Shown here: in pieces, positions 8,075 through 16,931 of the stretch
Layout: each line of letters starts with the position of its first letter
Numbering within the stretch: position 1 is the first letter of the stretch
NCBI RefSeq assembly: GCF_000768315.1
Contig: NZ_AQQX01000004.1
Coordinates: 310,001 to 374,000 of the forward strand
From: Pseudooceanicola atlanticus
GTDB lineage: Bacteria; Pseudomonadota; Alphaproteobacteria; Rhodobacterales; Rhodobacteraceae
Direction of reading: 5' to 3'
DNA length: 64,000 nucleotides
Notes under the pieces: model-generated
Databases searched by the model: none
Told to the model about the DNA's origin: nothing
What the model saw: the letters and a program-made list of their open reading frames with translations, nothing else
Made by a program: the position numbers and the translations under genes

Positions 8075-8857
8075 ATGCGCATACTCATCACCAATGACGA
8101 CGGGATCAACGCGCCGGGGCTGAAGGTCCTGGAGCGGATCGCGGAAGAACTGGCGGGGCCGGAGGGCGAGGTCTGGACCGTGGCGCCCGCCTTCGAACAA
8201 TCGGGCGTGGCGCACAAGATCTCCTACACCCATCCGATGCTGATCTCGAAGATGGGCGAGCGCCGCTATGCCGCCGAGGGTGCTCCGGCGGATTGCGTCA
8301 TGGCGGGCCTGCACGACGTGTTGCAGGACAAGCCGGTGGACCTGATCCTGTCGGGGGTGAACCGCGGCAACAACTCGGCCGAGAACGCGCTCTATTCCGG
8401 CACGCTGGGCGGGGCGATGGAGGGCGCGTTGCAGGGCTACCGTGCCTTCGCCCTGTCGCAATACCTGGGGCCGAACAATTTCAACGCCGACGATCCCTAC
8501 GAGGCCGCAGGCGCGTATGGCGCCGACTTGATCCGCAAGGTGATTGCCGCCGAACCCGAGGAGCAGAAGGATTACCGGCTGTTCTACAACGTCAATTTCC
8601 CGCCCTGCCCCGCCGACCGGGTCAAGGGCGTGCGCGTCGTGCCGCAGGGGATGCGCCCGGGCACCAAGTTCACGACGGAACCGCACAGCTCTCCTTCGGG
8701 GAAGACCTTCCTGTGGATCAAGGGCACGAACCAGCGGGTTGCGGCCGCGCCCGATACCGATGCGGCGGTGAACCTGGACGATTACATCTCGGTCACGCCG
8801 ATGCGGGCCGACCTGACGGCACATGAAATGCTGGAACCGTTCAAGGTGATTGAGTAA
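8075..8857 (+). CDS. surE: 5'/3'-nucleotidase SurE
   Basis: SurE is a metal-dependent nucleotidase acting on nucleoside monophosphates, linked to survival under stress. The start is ATG 8075, giving [10 protein letters not shown], whose Asp pair binds the metal ion. The family motif [12 protein letters not shown] supplies the next metal ligand (Asn), and GTLGGAMEG follows. At 260 residues it is full length. An open frame extends 57 bp upstream, but the family begins at MRI. It is followed by pcm and a LytM lipoprotein, the classic surE-pcm-nlpD order. Confidence 0.97.
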   Translation: MRILITNDDGINAPGLKVLERIAEELAGPEGEVWTVAPAFEQSGVAHKISYTHPMLISKMGERRYAAEGAPADCVMAGLHDVLQDKPVDLILSGVNRGNNSAENALYSGTLGGAMEGALQGYRAFALSQYLGPNNFNADDPYEAAGAYGADLIRKVIAAEPEEQKDYRLFYNVNFPPCPADRVKGVRVVPQGMRPGTKFTTEPHSSPSGKTFLWIKGTNQRVAAAPDTDAAVNLDDYISVTPMRADLTAHEMLEPFKVIE

Positions 8858-8870
8858 GACCGATCAACCC

Positions 8871-9524
8871 ATGACCGACGACGCCACCATCGCCGAACGC
8901 AAGATGCAGTTCCTGTTCGCCCTGCGCTCGCGCGGGGTGACGGACAAGGCGACGCTGGAGGCCATGGAGAAGGTCGACCGGGGCAATTTCGTGCGCGGCA
9001 TCTTTGCCGCCCGCGCCTACGAGGACATGCCGCTGCCGATTGCCTGCGGGCAGACGATCTCGCAGCCCTCGGTCGTCGGGCTGATGACCCAGGCGCTGAA
9101 GGTCGAACCGCGCCACCGCGTGCTGGAGATCGGCACCGGGTCGGGCTACCAGGCGGCGATCCTCAGCCAGATGGCACGGCGGGTCTACACCATCGACCGG
9201 CATCAGCGGCTGGTGCGCGACGCGCAGGCCCTGTTCGACCACTTGGGCCTGGGCAATATCACGACCTTTGCGGCCGATGGCAGCCACGGCCTGGCCGATC
9301 AGGCGCCCTTTGATCGTATCATTGTGACCGCCGCCGCAGAGGACGCCCCGGGGCCGCTCTTGGCTCAGTTAAAGATTAACGGTATCATGGTGCTGCCAGT
9401 CGGGCAGTCGGACAACGTGCAAAGCTTGATCCGGGTGACGCGGCTGGAAACAGGTTTCGACTACGAAGAGCTTCGGTCGGTGCGGTTCGTGCCCCTGGTC
9501 GAAGGTCTGGGGAAAGAAGATTAG
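8871..9524 (+). CDS. pcm: Protein-L-isoaspartate O-methyltransferase
   Basis: Pcm methylates abnormal L-isoaspartyl residues so that damaged proteins can revert to L-aspartate. The SAM-binding motif [15 protein letters not shown] is present, preceded by the substrate-side [13 protein letters not shown] motif typical of the family. With the ATG at 8871 the protein has 217 residues. A TTG at 8850, overlapping the surE stop, would add seven residues and has an AAGG just upstream, so the start is uncertain. The gene is tightly linked to surE. Confidence 0.95.
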   Translation: MTDDATIAERKMQFLFALRSRGVTDKATLEAMEKVDRGNFVRGIFAARAYEDMPLPIACGQTISQPSVVGLMTQALKVEPRHRVLEIGTGSGYQAAILSQMARRVYTIDRHQRLVRDAQALFDHLGLGNITTFAADGSHGLADQAPFDRIIVTAAAEDAPGPLLAQLKINGIMVLPVGQSDNVQSLIRVTRLETGFDYEELRSVRFVPLVEGLGKED

Positions 9525-9586
9525 GCGGAAAAATCCGCGCAAGAGACGGGCCTCCGGACATCGGGGGACGATGAGGGATCGAACAG

Positions 9587-10840
9587 ATGCAGGACATGAA
9601 GAGCCTTGGCCGCGGCGGTATCCTTCTGCGCGGACTGATGACTGGAACCGCCATTCTGGCGCTGGCAGCTTGTGAAAACGGGCTCGACCTGGACATGCGC
9701 GGCAATCTCGGCGGATTTTCGACCACGGAGGCAGCACGGACCGCCACCGCCAACCGGCCCCGCCCCGATGATCGCGGCATCATCTCCTATCCCAGCTACC
9801 AGGTCGTCGTGGCACGCCGCAACGACACGGTGCAGGACGTCGCCAACCGCATCGGTGTGGGTGCCGCCGATCTGGCCGCCTATAACGGCCTGAAGGTCAC
9901 CGATCCGCTGCGCGGCGGCGAAGTGCTGGCCCTGCCGGGCCGTGTCGCCGAACCCTCGCCCGCCACCGGCGCCATCGGCACCGGGCCGATCGTGCCGGCG
10001 GATCAGGTCGATATCTCCTCCATCGCGGGGGCCGCCATCGACCGGGCCGGCGATCAGCGCGTGGAGGTCACCGAATTGCCGCCCGCACAGCGCCCGCAGA
10101 CGGGCGAAGAACCGGTGCGCCACAAGGTGCAGCGCGGCGAGACGGCCTACACGATCTCGCGGCTCTACAACGTCTCTGTCCGCTCGCTGGCGGATTGGAA
10201 CGGGCTGGACCAGAACTTCACCATCCGCGAAGGCCAGTTCCTGCTGATCCCCGTCGCCGAGGAGGAACCGCCCGTGCGCGAGGTCGCGGAAACGACCGAA
10301 CCCGGCCAGGGGTCGCCGACGCCGGTGCCGCCAAGCGCCGCGGCCCCCCTGCCCGAGGAACGCACGGAACCCGTCGCCGCCGCAGCCCCTGCGGCCAGCA
10401 CGACGGCCGCCGCCGCCACGCCGCAACCCACGCCCAAGCCGCAGCCCAGTGCGGCGCCGAACCTGGGCCAACAGCAGACGGCAAGCTCTTCGGCCGCGAT
10501 GGCCTATCCGGTCAATGGCCGCATCATCCGCGAATACCAGCGGGGCAGCAGCGACGGCATCAACATCGCCGCCGATCCGGGTACCGCGATCCGCGCCGCC
10601 GATGGCGGAACCGTGGCCGCGATCACCTCGGATGCGGACAACAAGAAGGTCATCGTTGTGCGCCACCAGGGCAAGCTGCTGACGATCTATTCCAATGTCG
10701 ACAACATCGTCGTCAAGGAAGGCACCACCGTCGCGCGCGGCCAGAAACTGGCCGAGATCCGCGCCGGGGCCTCGCCCTACCTGCATTTCGAGGTCCGCAA
10801 GGGGCTCGAAGCGGTCGATCCAATGGATTTCCTGCAATAA
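9587..10840 (+). CDS. NlpD-like lipoprotein: two LysM domains plus degenerate LytM (M23) domain
   Basis: This is a 417-residue outer-membrane lipoprotein candidate. Residues 15-29 form a lipoprotein signal ending at C29 (ALAAC). LysM repeats bind peptidoglycan at about 65-118 and 178-221. A Pro/Ala-rich linker follows, then an M23 domain from about 305 to the end. The zinc and catalytic positions are mostly lost: the HxGxD motif reads SSDGIN, the central YxH reads YSN, and the final HxH reads YLH. This mirrors E. coli NlpD, which activates amidases rather than cutting peptidoglycan itself. The likely role is amidase activation during cell separation, inferred from the domains and the surE-pcm context. 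Confidence 0.9.
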   Translation: MQDMKSLGRGGILLRGLMTGTAILALAACENGLDLDMRGNLGGFSTTEAARTATANRPRPDDRGIISYPSYQVVVARRNDTVQDVANRIGVGAADLAAYNGLKVTDPLRGGEVLALPGRVAEPSPATGAIGTGPIVPADQVDISSIAGAAIDRAGDQRVEVTELPPAQRPQTGEEPVRHKVQRGETAYTISRLYNVSVRSLADWNGLDQNFTIREGQFLLIPVAEEEPPVREVAETTEPGQGSPTPVPPSAAAPLPEERTEPVAAAAPAASTTAAAATPQPTPKPQPSAAPNLGQQQTASSSAAMAYPVNGRIIREYQRGSSDGINIAADPGTAIRAADGGTVAAITSDADNKKVIVVRHQGKLLTIYSNVDNIVVKEGTTVARGQKLAEIRAGASPYLHFEVRKGLEAVDPMDFLQ

Positions 10841-10851
10841 TCGACGGAACG

Positions 10852-10875
10852 GGCCGCCCTTCGGGGCGGCCTTTT
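10852..10875 (+). terminator. Terminator with UUCG tetraloop
   Basis: GGCCGCCC (10852-10859) pairs perfectly with GGGCGGCC (10864-10871) around a TTCG tetraloop, followed by TTTT. It lies 12 bp after the lipoprotein stop codon and between convergent genes; only the plus-strand side has the T run. Confidence 0.87.
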
Positions 10876-10888
10876 CACGTCGGGTGCG

Positions 10889-11728
10889 TCAGCCGATGGC
10901 GACGCCGTGGCGGCCTGCCAGGTCGGTGAAGAACTGCCATGCGACACGGCCCGACCGGGACCCGCGCGTCGCCTGCCATTCGATCGCCTCGGCTCTCAGG
11001 ACATCCGGGTCGATGCGCAGGCCGTGGGCGGCGCAATACCCGTCGATCATCGACAGGAACTCGTCCTGGTCGCAGGGATGGAAACCCAGCCACAGGCCGA
11101 ACCGGTCCGACAGCGATACCTTTTCCTCGACCGCCTCGCCCGGATTGATGGCCGAGGAACGCTCGTTCTCGATCATGTCGCGGGGCATCAGGTGGCGCCG
11201 GTTGGACGTGGCATAGAACAGGACGTTATCGGGCCGCCCGGCGATGCCGCCATCCAGAACCGCCTTGAGCGACTTGTAATGCTGGTCGTCATGGCTGAAC
11301 GACAGGTCATCGCAGAACAGCAGGAACCGGTGGGACGACTCGCCCAGGATCTGCATCAGCCGGGTAACGGTGGGCAGGTCTTCGCGCTGAAGCTCTACGA
11401 TCTTGAGCGGTTGGCCACGCGACAGGATCTCGGCATGGACGGCCTTGACGAGGCTGGATTTCCCCATGCCCCGCGCGCCCCAGAGCAGGGCGTTGTTGGC
11501 GGGCAGCCCTTGCGCGAATTGCAGCGTGTTGGCCAGCAGCGTGTCGCGGGACCGGTCGATGCCGACCAGCAGGTCCAGAGCCACGCGGGACACCTTGGTG
11601 ACAGGCTCCAGACGCTCGGGATCGGTCTGCCAGACAAAGGCATCGGCCCCGTCGAAATCGGGAGAGGCCAGCGGCGCGGGGGCCATACGCTCCAGCGCCG
11701 CGGCGATCCGGTCAAGCGGGTCAGTCAT
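10889..11728 (-). CDS. DUF815 family AAA-type ATPase
   Basis: This is a 279-residue P-loop ATPase. The Walker A motif is [11 protein letters not shown] (about residues 83-93), a Walker B-like [10 protein letters not shown] follows, and the sensor region [14 protein letters not shown] is characteristic of DUF815. A C-terminal helical domain with RSGRVAWQF completes the protein. The function of the family is unknown. The gene overlaps the end of tatC by 8 bp on the same strand, so it is probably the last gene of the tat operon. Confidence 0.86.
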   Translation of the reverse strand: MTDPLDRIAAALERMAPAPLASPDFDGADAFVWQTDPERLEPVTKVSRVALDLLVGIDRSRDTLLANTLQFAQGLPANNALLWGARGMGKSSLVKAVHAEILSRGQPLKIVELQREDLPTVTRLMQILGESSHRFLLFCDDLSFSHDDQHYKSLKAVLDGGIAGRPDNVLFYATSNRRHLMPRDMIENERSSAINPGEAVEEKVSLSDRFGLWLGFHPCDQDEFLSMIDGYCAAHGLRIDPDVLRAEAIEWQATRGSRSGRVAWQFFTDLAGRHGVAIG

Positions 11729-12659
11729 TCTTGCGGTCGTCTTTGTCGCTTTCGTCGAATTCGTCCATCAGCGGATCGTCGAAGTCTTCTTCCGCATCGG
11801 CGGCGGCTTCGGCATCTTCGAATTCGTCGTCGTAATAGCCCTCGGCGCGCAGGCGTTCCTCGCGCTTGGTTTCGACGCGACGCACCAGGAAGATCGAGAT
11901 TTCGTAGAGGCCATAGACCACCACGAAGAGGATCGCCTGGGTGATGACATCCGGCGGCGTGACCAGCGCGGCGAGCACCAGGATCGCGACGACGGCGTAT
12001 TTCCGCACCGCGCCCAGCCCTTCGGAGCTGACCAGCCCGGCCTTGCCCATCAGGGTCAGCAGCACGGGCAGCTGGAAACACAGCCCGAAGGCCACGATGA
12101 ACTTGATCGTCAGCGACAGGTATTCCTGCGCGGAGCCCTGGAAGGCGATGCCGGCGGTGGCGTTCTGCACGTCCCCGTCATTCAGCACGGTGCCCGGCTG
12201 CTGGAAACCCAGGAAGAAGTCGAAGGCCAGCGGCGTCACCACGTAGAAGGCAAAGGCCGCACCCAGGAAAAACATCGCCGGGGACGAGATCAGGAAGGGC
12301 AGAAACGCGCCCTTTTCGTTCTTGTAGAGCCCCGGCGCCACGAACCGCCACATCTGGAAGGCGATATAGGGGAAGGACAGGACCAGCCCGCCCAAGAGCG
12401 AGATCGAGATCGCGACGAAGAAGCCTTCCTGCAGCTTGATCAGGATCAGCCCGCAATCGGAATGGCCACGTTCGGCCAGCGCCGAACACAGCGGATGGGT
12501 CAGGAAGTTGAACAGCGGGTTCCAGATGGTGAAACAGATCACCATGCCGACGATAAAGGCGCCGGCCGAATGCATCAGGCGCGTCCGCAACTCGGCCAGG
12601 TGTTCGATCAGCGGGGCGGAGCTGTCTTCGATTTCGTCGCGTGCGTCGGGCGCGCTCAT
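11721..12659 (-). CDS. tatC: Sec-independent protein translocase TatC
   Basis: TatC is the multi-spanning receptor that binds twin-arginine signal peptides and, with TatB, forms the recognition complex for exporting folded proteins. The 312-residue protein has the N-terminal [14 protein letters not shown] motif, six hydrophobic segments and the conserved [14 protein letters not shown] loop. A highly acidic C-terminal tail of about 45 residues (rich in Asp and Glu) extends beyond the usual family length of about 250. It starts in an ATGA overlap with tatB. Confidence 0.97.
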   Translation of the reverse strand: MSAPDARDEIEDSSAPLIEHLAELRTRLMHSAGAFIVGMVICFTIWNPLFNFLTHPLCSALAERGHSDCGLILIKLQEGFFVAISISLLGGLVLSFPYIAFQMWRFVAPGLYKNEKGAFLPFLISSPAMFFLGAAFAFYVVTPLAFDFFLGFQQPGTVLNDGDVQNATAGIAFQGSAQEYLSLTIKFIVAFGLCFQLPVLLTLMGKAGLVSSEGLGAVRKYAVVAILVLAALVTPPDVITQAILFVVVYGLYEISIFLVRRVETKREERLRAEGYYDDEFEDAEAAADAEEDFDDPLMDEFDESDKDDRKND

Positions 12660-13177
12660 GCCTTGTCCCCGGTCTTGGAGGTTTCCGTGTCGGGCTGCGC
12701 ATCCGGCTGCGCCTCGGCCTGGGAGGCCCCGGCGGCGGGCGGATCGGCGCGCACGGGCGTGTCGGGCTGCGCGTCGGTCTGGGCGGCCTCTGCCGCGGCG
12801 GCGGCTTCGGCCTCACGGCGCTTGGCGGCCTTGTCGGCGGAGGCGGCGTGGATCTTCTTGGCCTTCTCGGCCCGTTCCTCGGCCAGCTTCGCGGTGTTGG
12901 AGCCCGGTTCCCACTTGGTGAAATCCGTGGCCTCCTTGACCTTGTCGAGACCGTATTTCGCCGGGTTGGACAGGCCGCGCAGGCTGTCCGTCGCCTCTTT
13001 CACACCGGAGGCATCGGCGGCGTCCTCCATCGCGCGGGAGAATTCCCGCGCCATGCCGCGTGCCTTGCCGGCAAAGCGGCCCATGTTGCGGAACAGGACC
13101 GGCAGATCCTTGGGACCGACAACGATGAGGGCGACAACGCCGATGACCAGAAGCTCGGTCCAGCCCATTCCGAACAT
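12656..13177 (-). CDS. tatB: Sec-independent protein translocase TatB
   Basis: TatB works with TatC to recognise twin-arginine precursors. The N-terminus ([13 protein letters not shown]) is a short membrane helix followed by the GPKDLP hinge and an amphipathic helix. The 173-residue length is typical. The C-terminal half is a low-complexity Ala, Gln, Asp and Pro-rich tail, which is variable in the family. The gene lies 7 bp after tatA and overlaps tatC by 4 bp. Confidence 0.95.
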   Translation of the reverse strand: MFGMGWTELLVIGVVALIVVGPKDLPVLFRNMGRFAGKARGMAREFSRAMEDAADASGVKEATDSLRGLSNPAKYGLDKVKEATDFTKWEPGSNTAKLAEERAEKAKKIHAASADKAAKRREAEAAAAAEAAQTDAQPDTPVRADPPAAGASQAEAQPDAQPDTETSKTGDKA

Positions 13178-13184
13178 GGGGGGA

Positions 13185-13397
13185 TCAGGCCTTGTCTTTT
13201 TCTTCCGGGGTCACGTCACGGGCCTCGTCGGCCTGCGCGTCTTCCAGTTCCTTGGTGCCGTCGCTGACACCTTTCTTGAACGCGGTGATGCCTTTGCCGA
13301 CCTCGCCCATCAGCGATGAGATCTTGCCGCGCCCAAACAGCACCAGCACGACGACGGCGATCAGCAGAAGGCCAGGAAGGCCGATATTGTTGAGCAT
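13185..13397 (-). CDS. tatA: Sec-independent protein translocase TatA
   Basis: TatA is the pore-forming subunit of the twin-arginine pathway. The 70-residue protein starts [12 protein letters not shown], followed by a single membrane helix, the [16 protein letters not shown] hinge and amphipathic helix, and an acidic tail. It is the first gene of a tatA-tatB-tatC-DUF815 operon on the minus strand. Confidence 0.95.
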   Translation of the reverse strand: MLNNIGLPGLLLIAVVVLVLFGRGKISSLMGEVGKGITAFKKGVSDGTKELEDAQADEARDVTPEEKDKA

Positions 13398-13638
13398 CTT
13401 GTCTCTCCCCTTGGCTCCGGCCTGGGATCAGCCGGGTCGAAAGTCCCGATGTATCTAATGGCTCAAAGGTCGGAGGGGAAGGTGTAATCCGGGGATTGTG
13501 ATAGATTCTGCAATGACGTGCCTGCCATGGTTCACGTGGTGACCCAAAGGCGCAGGACCCTGCCGGGCCCTGCACGCGATTCATGGATTGGGGAAGGGCT
13601 CTGCCCTTCTTCCGCCGGGCGGGGCCCGCCGGAATTCA

Positions 13639-13665
13639 TCCCGGAGTATTTCCGGCAAGATGAAG
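13639..13665 (-). repeat. Dispersed intergenic repeat, copy A
   Basis: On the minus strand this reads CTTCATCTTGCCGG followed by AAATACTCCGGGA. It begins 2 bp after the stop codon of the ABC ATPase gene and is followed in the same direction by a GC-rich stretch with a GAAGGGC-AGA-GCCCTTC hairpin (13592-13608). The core is shared with copies at 50884 and 57606. Confidence 0.7.
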
Positions 13666-13666
13666 A

Positions 13667-14746
13667 TCAGGAGGCGGGGAAAACGAAGCAGCGATCGCGC
13701 CGGATGGTCAGCCAGAGCGGCTTGCCCGGACGCGGCAGGAAGACATTGGGCACCGTTGCCTTGATGATCGACCCGTCGTGATCCATCCGGAACTCCACCA
13801 GGCTTTCATTGCCCATGAAGCGCGCCCGGACCACCACGCCGCGGGCCGGGGTGCCGTCCTGCGCCGTCGACAACGGGCCGGAGCCGTTGCGGTCGAAGTC
13901 GATCTTGAGGTGCTGGGGCCGGATCACAATCTCGACCTCCTGCCCCTCGGGCACGCCGGGGGCGAGGAACTGGCCGAAGGGTGTTTCCGTCAGCGCGCCG
14001 CGGACCGTTCCGCGTATCACGTTGATATCGCTGAAGAAGGCCACGGCCTCCTTGTCCTTGGGGGCGTTGTAGATGTTGTAAGGCGCGCCCTGCTGGACGA
14101 TCTTGCCATGGCGCATCAGGGCGATGTCGTCGGCCATGCGCATCGCCTCGTCCGGTTCATGGGTGACCAGCAGAACGGCGGCATCGGCATCCTTGAGAAC
14201 CGACAGCGTGGTGTCGCGAATCTCGTCCCGCAGGCGGTTGTCGAGGCCCGAGAAGGGTTCGTCCATCAGCATGATGCGCGGATCGGGGGCGAGCGCGCGG
14301 GCCAGAGCGACACGTTGCTGTTCGCCGCCCGACAATTCATGCGGCCAGGCGTCGATGAAGCGGCGCAGGTTCACCCGGTCGAGCATGGTTTCGACCCGCG
14401 CCCGCTTTTCCCCCGCACTGCCCGTCAGCCCGAAGGCCACGTTTTCGGCCACCGACAGATGCGGGAAGAGCGCGAAATCCTGGAACATCAGCCCGATGCG
14501 GCGGCGTTCCGGCGGGATGCGGAAATGGGTGTCGCAGATCAGCTCTCCGTCGACCCAGATCGACCCGCTATCCTGCATTTCGACCCCGGCGATCATGCGC
14601 AGGGTGGTCGATTTGCCGCAGCCCGACGGGCCCAGCAAACAGGTCACCTGGCCCGGCATCACCTGCAGCGACACGTCATCCACGACGGCGCGACCGTCGA
14701 AACGGCGGGTCAGGTTGCGGATTTCGAGACGGGGAGTGGCGGCCAC
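13667..14746 (-). CDS. ABC transporter ATP-binding protein with TOBE domain
   Basis: This is a 359-residue ATPase of an importer, probably for iron(III), spermidine-type or another small solute. Walker A GPSGCGKST, the Q-loop MFQDFALFP, signature LSGGEQQR and Walker B IMLMDEPFSGLD are all present and intact. The C-terminal 110 residues form a TOBE-like regulatory domain (VEIVIRPQHLKI). The FbpC/PotA-like architecture suggests iron or polyamines, but no permease or binding protein gene is adjacent, so the substrate is open. The start is a GTG at 14746 with GGAAAG upstream; no in-frame ATG lies further out. Confidence 0.9.
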   Translation of the reverse strand: MAATPRLEIRNLTRRFDGRAVVDDVSLQVMPGQVTCLLGPSGCGKSTTLRMIAGVEMQDSGSIWVDGELICDTHFRIPPERRRIGLMFQDFALFPHLSVAENVAFGLTGSAGEKRARVETMLDRVNLRRFIDAWPHELSGGEQQRVALARALAPDPRIMLMDEPFSGLDNRLRDEIRDTTLSVLKDADAAVLLVTHEPDEAMRMADDIALMRHGKIVQQGAPYNIYNAPKDKEAVAFFSDINVIRGTVRGALTETPFGQFLAPGVPEGQEVEIVIRPQHLKIDFDRNGSGPLSTAQDGTPARGVVVRARFMGNESLVEFRMDHDGSIIKATVPNVFLPRPGKPLWLTIRRDRCFVFPAS

Positions 14747-14843
14747 GGACTTTCCGATGAATTCTCTCGGGATTTTCGGGGGAGGTAGCAGCCACCGCGC
14801 AGCACGGCAAGCCCCGTGACGGCCGGCGTGGCGGCCTTTGACG

Positions 14844-15959
14844 CTAGCGGGTCAGCTCGACAACGCCGGTGGCGCGGATGCGGCCGTTGACCTGGATCTC
14901 GATCTCGTGCGGGCCGGGATGCAGCGTGTAGGTCGAGGATTGCGCGGGCAGCTTGTGGCGTTTCGAAAGCGTCAGAGGGGTCCCGGCCTTCAGTTCGGTC
15001 ACGGCCAGCTTGTGGACCTTGCGCCGCCTGCGGTCGCCGGGGCCTGCGAAATGCAGCACGTAATCGACCAGGACCGGCTGATCCTCCGGGCAGGTGAGGG
15101 TCACGGAGAATTCCAGCGCCTCTCCGATGCGGGCGGTGGCGGGCAGATCCAGATCGCCCGATATGATCGCCTCCATCCGGTAGCCCAGCAGCGACATGGC
15201 GCCGGGATGGCCCTTTTTCACGAGGTCGCGCAGGGCGTGGCGGGTGATCCAGGCCAGCTCTGCCGGGTCCTGCTGGCCGGCCGTCTTCCAACGGTTCAGG
15301 GCCGCGAGGACGGGACGGACATCCTTTTTCGAGATGTCATTGACGTGGTTCGCGACAGAGCGGGTGACAAAACGCGCCCGATCGGCATGCAGCCTGTCCA
15401 GCAGCGGCATGGGGCGGGCCATTTCGGTCGCGATGCCGATGCCCCAGGGCAGGCGCGGGCGTGTGCCTTCGCTGACGAGGCGGCGGACATGGTAGCTGTC
15501 ATGCCCTGCCCAATCTTCCAGCCGGTCGAAGGTGGCGTCGGGCCAGCGGTTGATGAAGGGCCGGATCGCGTATTCCATGGAAAAGCGCTGCGTCAGCGCC
15601 TCGATCAGGTCAAGCGCGCGGGCGGGATGATCTTCCAGCCCCTGCAACACCGCGTATTCGCCCAAGGGTGCGAAGATGAAATCGCCGAAATCGTCATCCG
15701 TGCGCGTAGGGTCCAGCGGCGGCGGCAGCGCCGCGTCGATCATGTCGGCGGCGGCGGGGAAATCGCCCGGCAGGGCCAGCACCAGGTTTTCGGCGATCCA
15801 GGCGATGCGCTGCTTCAGCTCCAGTTCGGGGAAGCGGGCCAGAACCCGCGCCTCGAAATCCGGATCGAATCCGGGATCGACGGCACGGAACAGGCCGGCC
15901 AGGTAGCCGACCTTGTCTGCATTGAAGAGCTGATCCTTGAGGGAATAGCCCTGCGCCAT
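14844..15959 (-). CDS. AlkC-like DNA alkylation repair protein (HEAT-like repeats plus Ig-like domain)
   Basis: This 371-residue protein resembles AlkC, a DNA glycosylase that removes 3-methyladenine-type lesions without flipping the base. The N-terminal 260 residues are mostly amphipathic helices with family stretches such as FALRPFINRWP-like EYAIRPFINRWP, RLVSEGTRPRLPW and VRRSVANHVNDIS-like RSVANHVNDISK. The C-terminal 110 residues are rich in beta strands, matching the Ig-like domain reported in AlkC proteins. It starts at ATG 15959, 9 bp after the SDR gene upstream, so the two are probably cotranscribed. The call rests on motif recognition. Confidence 0.8.
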   Translation of the reverse strand: MAQGYSLKDQLFNADKVGYLAGLFRAVDPGFDPDFEARVLARFPELELKQRIAWIAENLVLALPGDFPAAADMIDAALPPPLDPTRTDDDFGDFIFAPLGEYAVLQGLEDHPARALDLIEALTQRFSMEYAIRPFINRWPDATFDRLEDWAGHDSYHVRRLVSEGTRPRLPWGIGIATEMARPMPLLDRLHADRARFVTRSVANHVNDISKKDVRPVLAALNRWKTAGQQDPAELAWITRHALRDLVKKGHPGAMSLLGYRMEAIISGDLDLPATARIGEALEFSVTLTCPEDQPVLVDYVLHFAGPGDRRRRKVHKLAVTELKAGTPLTLSKRHKLPAQSSTYTLHPGPHEIEIQVNGRIRATGVVELTR

Positions 15960-15968
15960 GGCGTGACC

Positions 15969-16748
15969 TCAGGTGGTTGAGTTGAAGGCCCCACCGTCGA
16001 GAAGAACGTTCTGTCCGACCATGAAACCGGCATGGACCGAACACATGAAGGCACAGGTCGCGCCGAACTCGGCCGCGGTGCCGATGCGGCCCGTCGGGTT
16101 GGCGGAATCGCGGGCCTTGGCGGCTTCTTCGACCGTGATGCCCTCGCGCTTTGCGGCGGCTTCGGCCAGCGAAACGGCGCGGTCGGTGTCGTGCAGGCCC
16201 GGCAGCAGGTTGTTGATCGTCACGCCGAACTTCGCGACCTGGCGCGAGGTGCCGGCGACATAGCCTGTCAGGCCCGCACGGGCCGAATTCGACAGGCCCA
16301 GCTGCGCGATCGGCGACCGGACGGAGGCCGAGGTGATGTTGACCACCCTGCCCCAGCCCTTGTCGATCATGCCGGGCAGCTGCGCCTTCATCAGCGCGAT
16401 CGGGGTCAGCATGTTCGCCTCGAGCGCCTTGATGAAATCGTCATGCTCCCAATCGGTCCAGAAGCCCGGCGGCGGGCCGCCCGCATTGTTGACCAGGATG
16501 TCCAGCTGACCGGAGGCATCCAGCACCTTGGCGCGCCCCTCTTCGGTGGTGATGTCGGCGGCGACGGTGGTGACCTCCACCCCGTGGGCGGCGCGGATTT
16601 CCTCGGCCGTGGCCTCCAGCGCATCGGCGCCGCGGGCGTTGAGAACGAGGGTCACACCGGCCTCTGCCAGCGCCATGGCGCAGCCCTTGCCCAACCCTTT
16701 GGAGGAGGCGCAGACCAGTGCGCGCTTGCCTGCAATACCAAGATCCAT
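15969..16748 (-). CDS. SDR-fold protein lacking catalytic Tyr-Lys
   Basis: This is a 259-residue short-chain dehydrogenase-fold protein. The cofactor motif is ASSKGLG (14-20), followed by NNAGG (87-91) and an active-site serine candidate S140 in NITSAS. Thirteen residues later, where SDRs have Tyr and then Lys, the sequence reads S153-N-S-A-R157, so both residues are replaced. A GQNVLLDGG-type C-terminus is kept. It is usually annotated as 3-oxoacyl-ACP reductase by similarity, but that activity is doubtful here. The ATG at 16748 is chosen because AGGGAG lies 7 bp upstream; another ATG at 16754 is too close to it. Confidence 0.85.
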   Translation of the reverse strand: MDLGIAGKRALVCASSKGLGKGCAMALAEAGVTLVLNARGADALEATAEEIRAAHGVEVTTVAADITTEEGRAKVLDASGQLDILVNNAGGPPPGFWTDWEHDDFIKALEANMLTPIALMKAQLPGMIDKGWGRVVNITSASVRSPIAQLGLSNSARAGLTGYVAGTSRQVAKFGVTINNLLPGLHDTDRAVSLAEAAAKREGITVEEAAKARDSANPTGRIGTAAEFGATCAFMCSVHAGFMVGQNVLLDGGAFNSTT

Positions 16749-16931
16749 ATACATTCTCCCTCGGGCTGGGGGGCCCGTCTTCGTCTGTTTGGCCATCGGT
16801 TTCCAAGCCGTTGGCGCCCGTTTCGCAACAATGACGGCAAATAACCCGGTACTCGCCAGTTTGCCGCCACAATCGCAACCTAGACCTTACTCATGCCGAA
16901 GAGACACGGCTGAGGAAAGGTCAAAAAAAGA

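Noticed and set aside
13518-13781. 87-residue plus-strand ORF crossing repeat copy A
   Set aside because: It overlaps the end of the ABC ATPase gene and the repeat; there is no family pattern.
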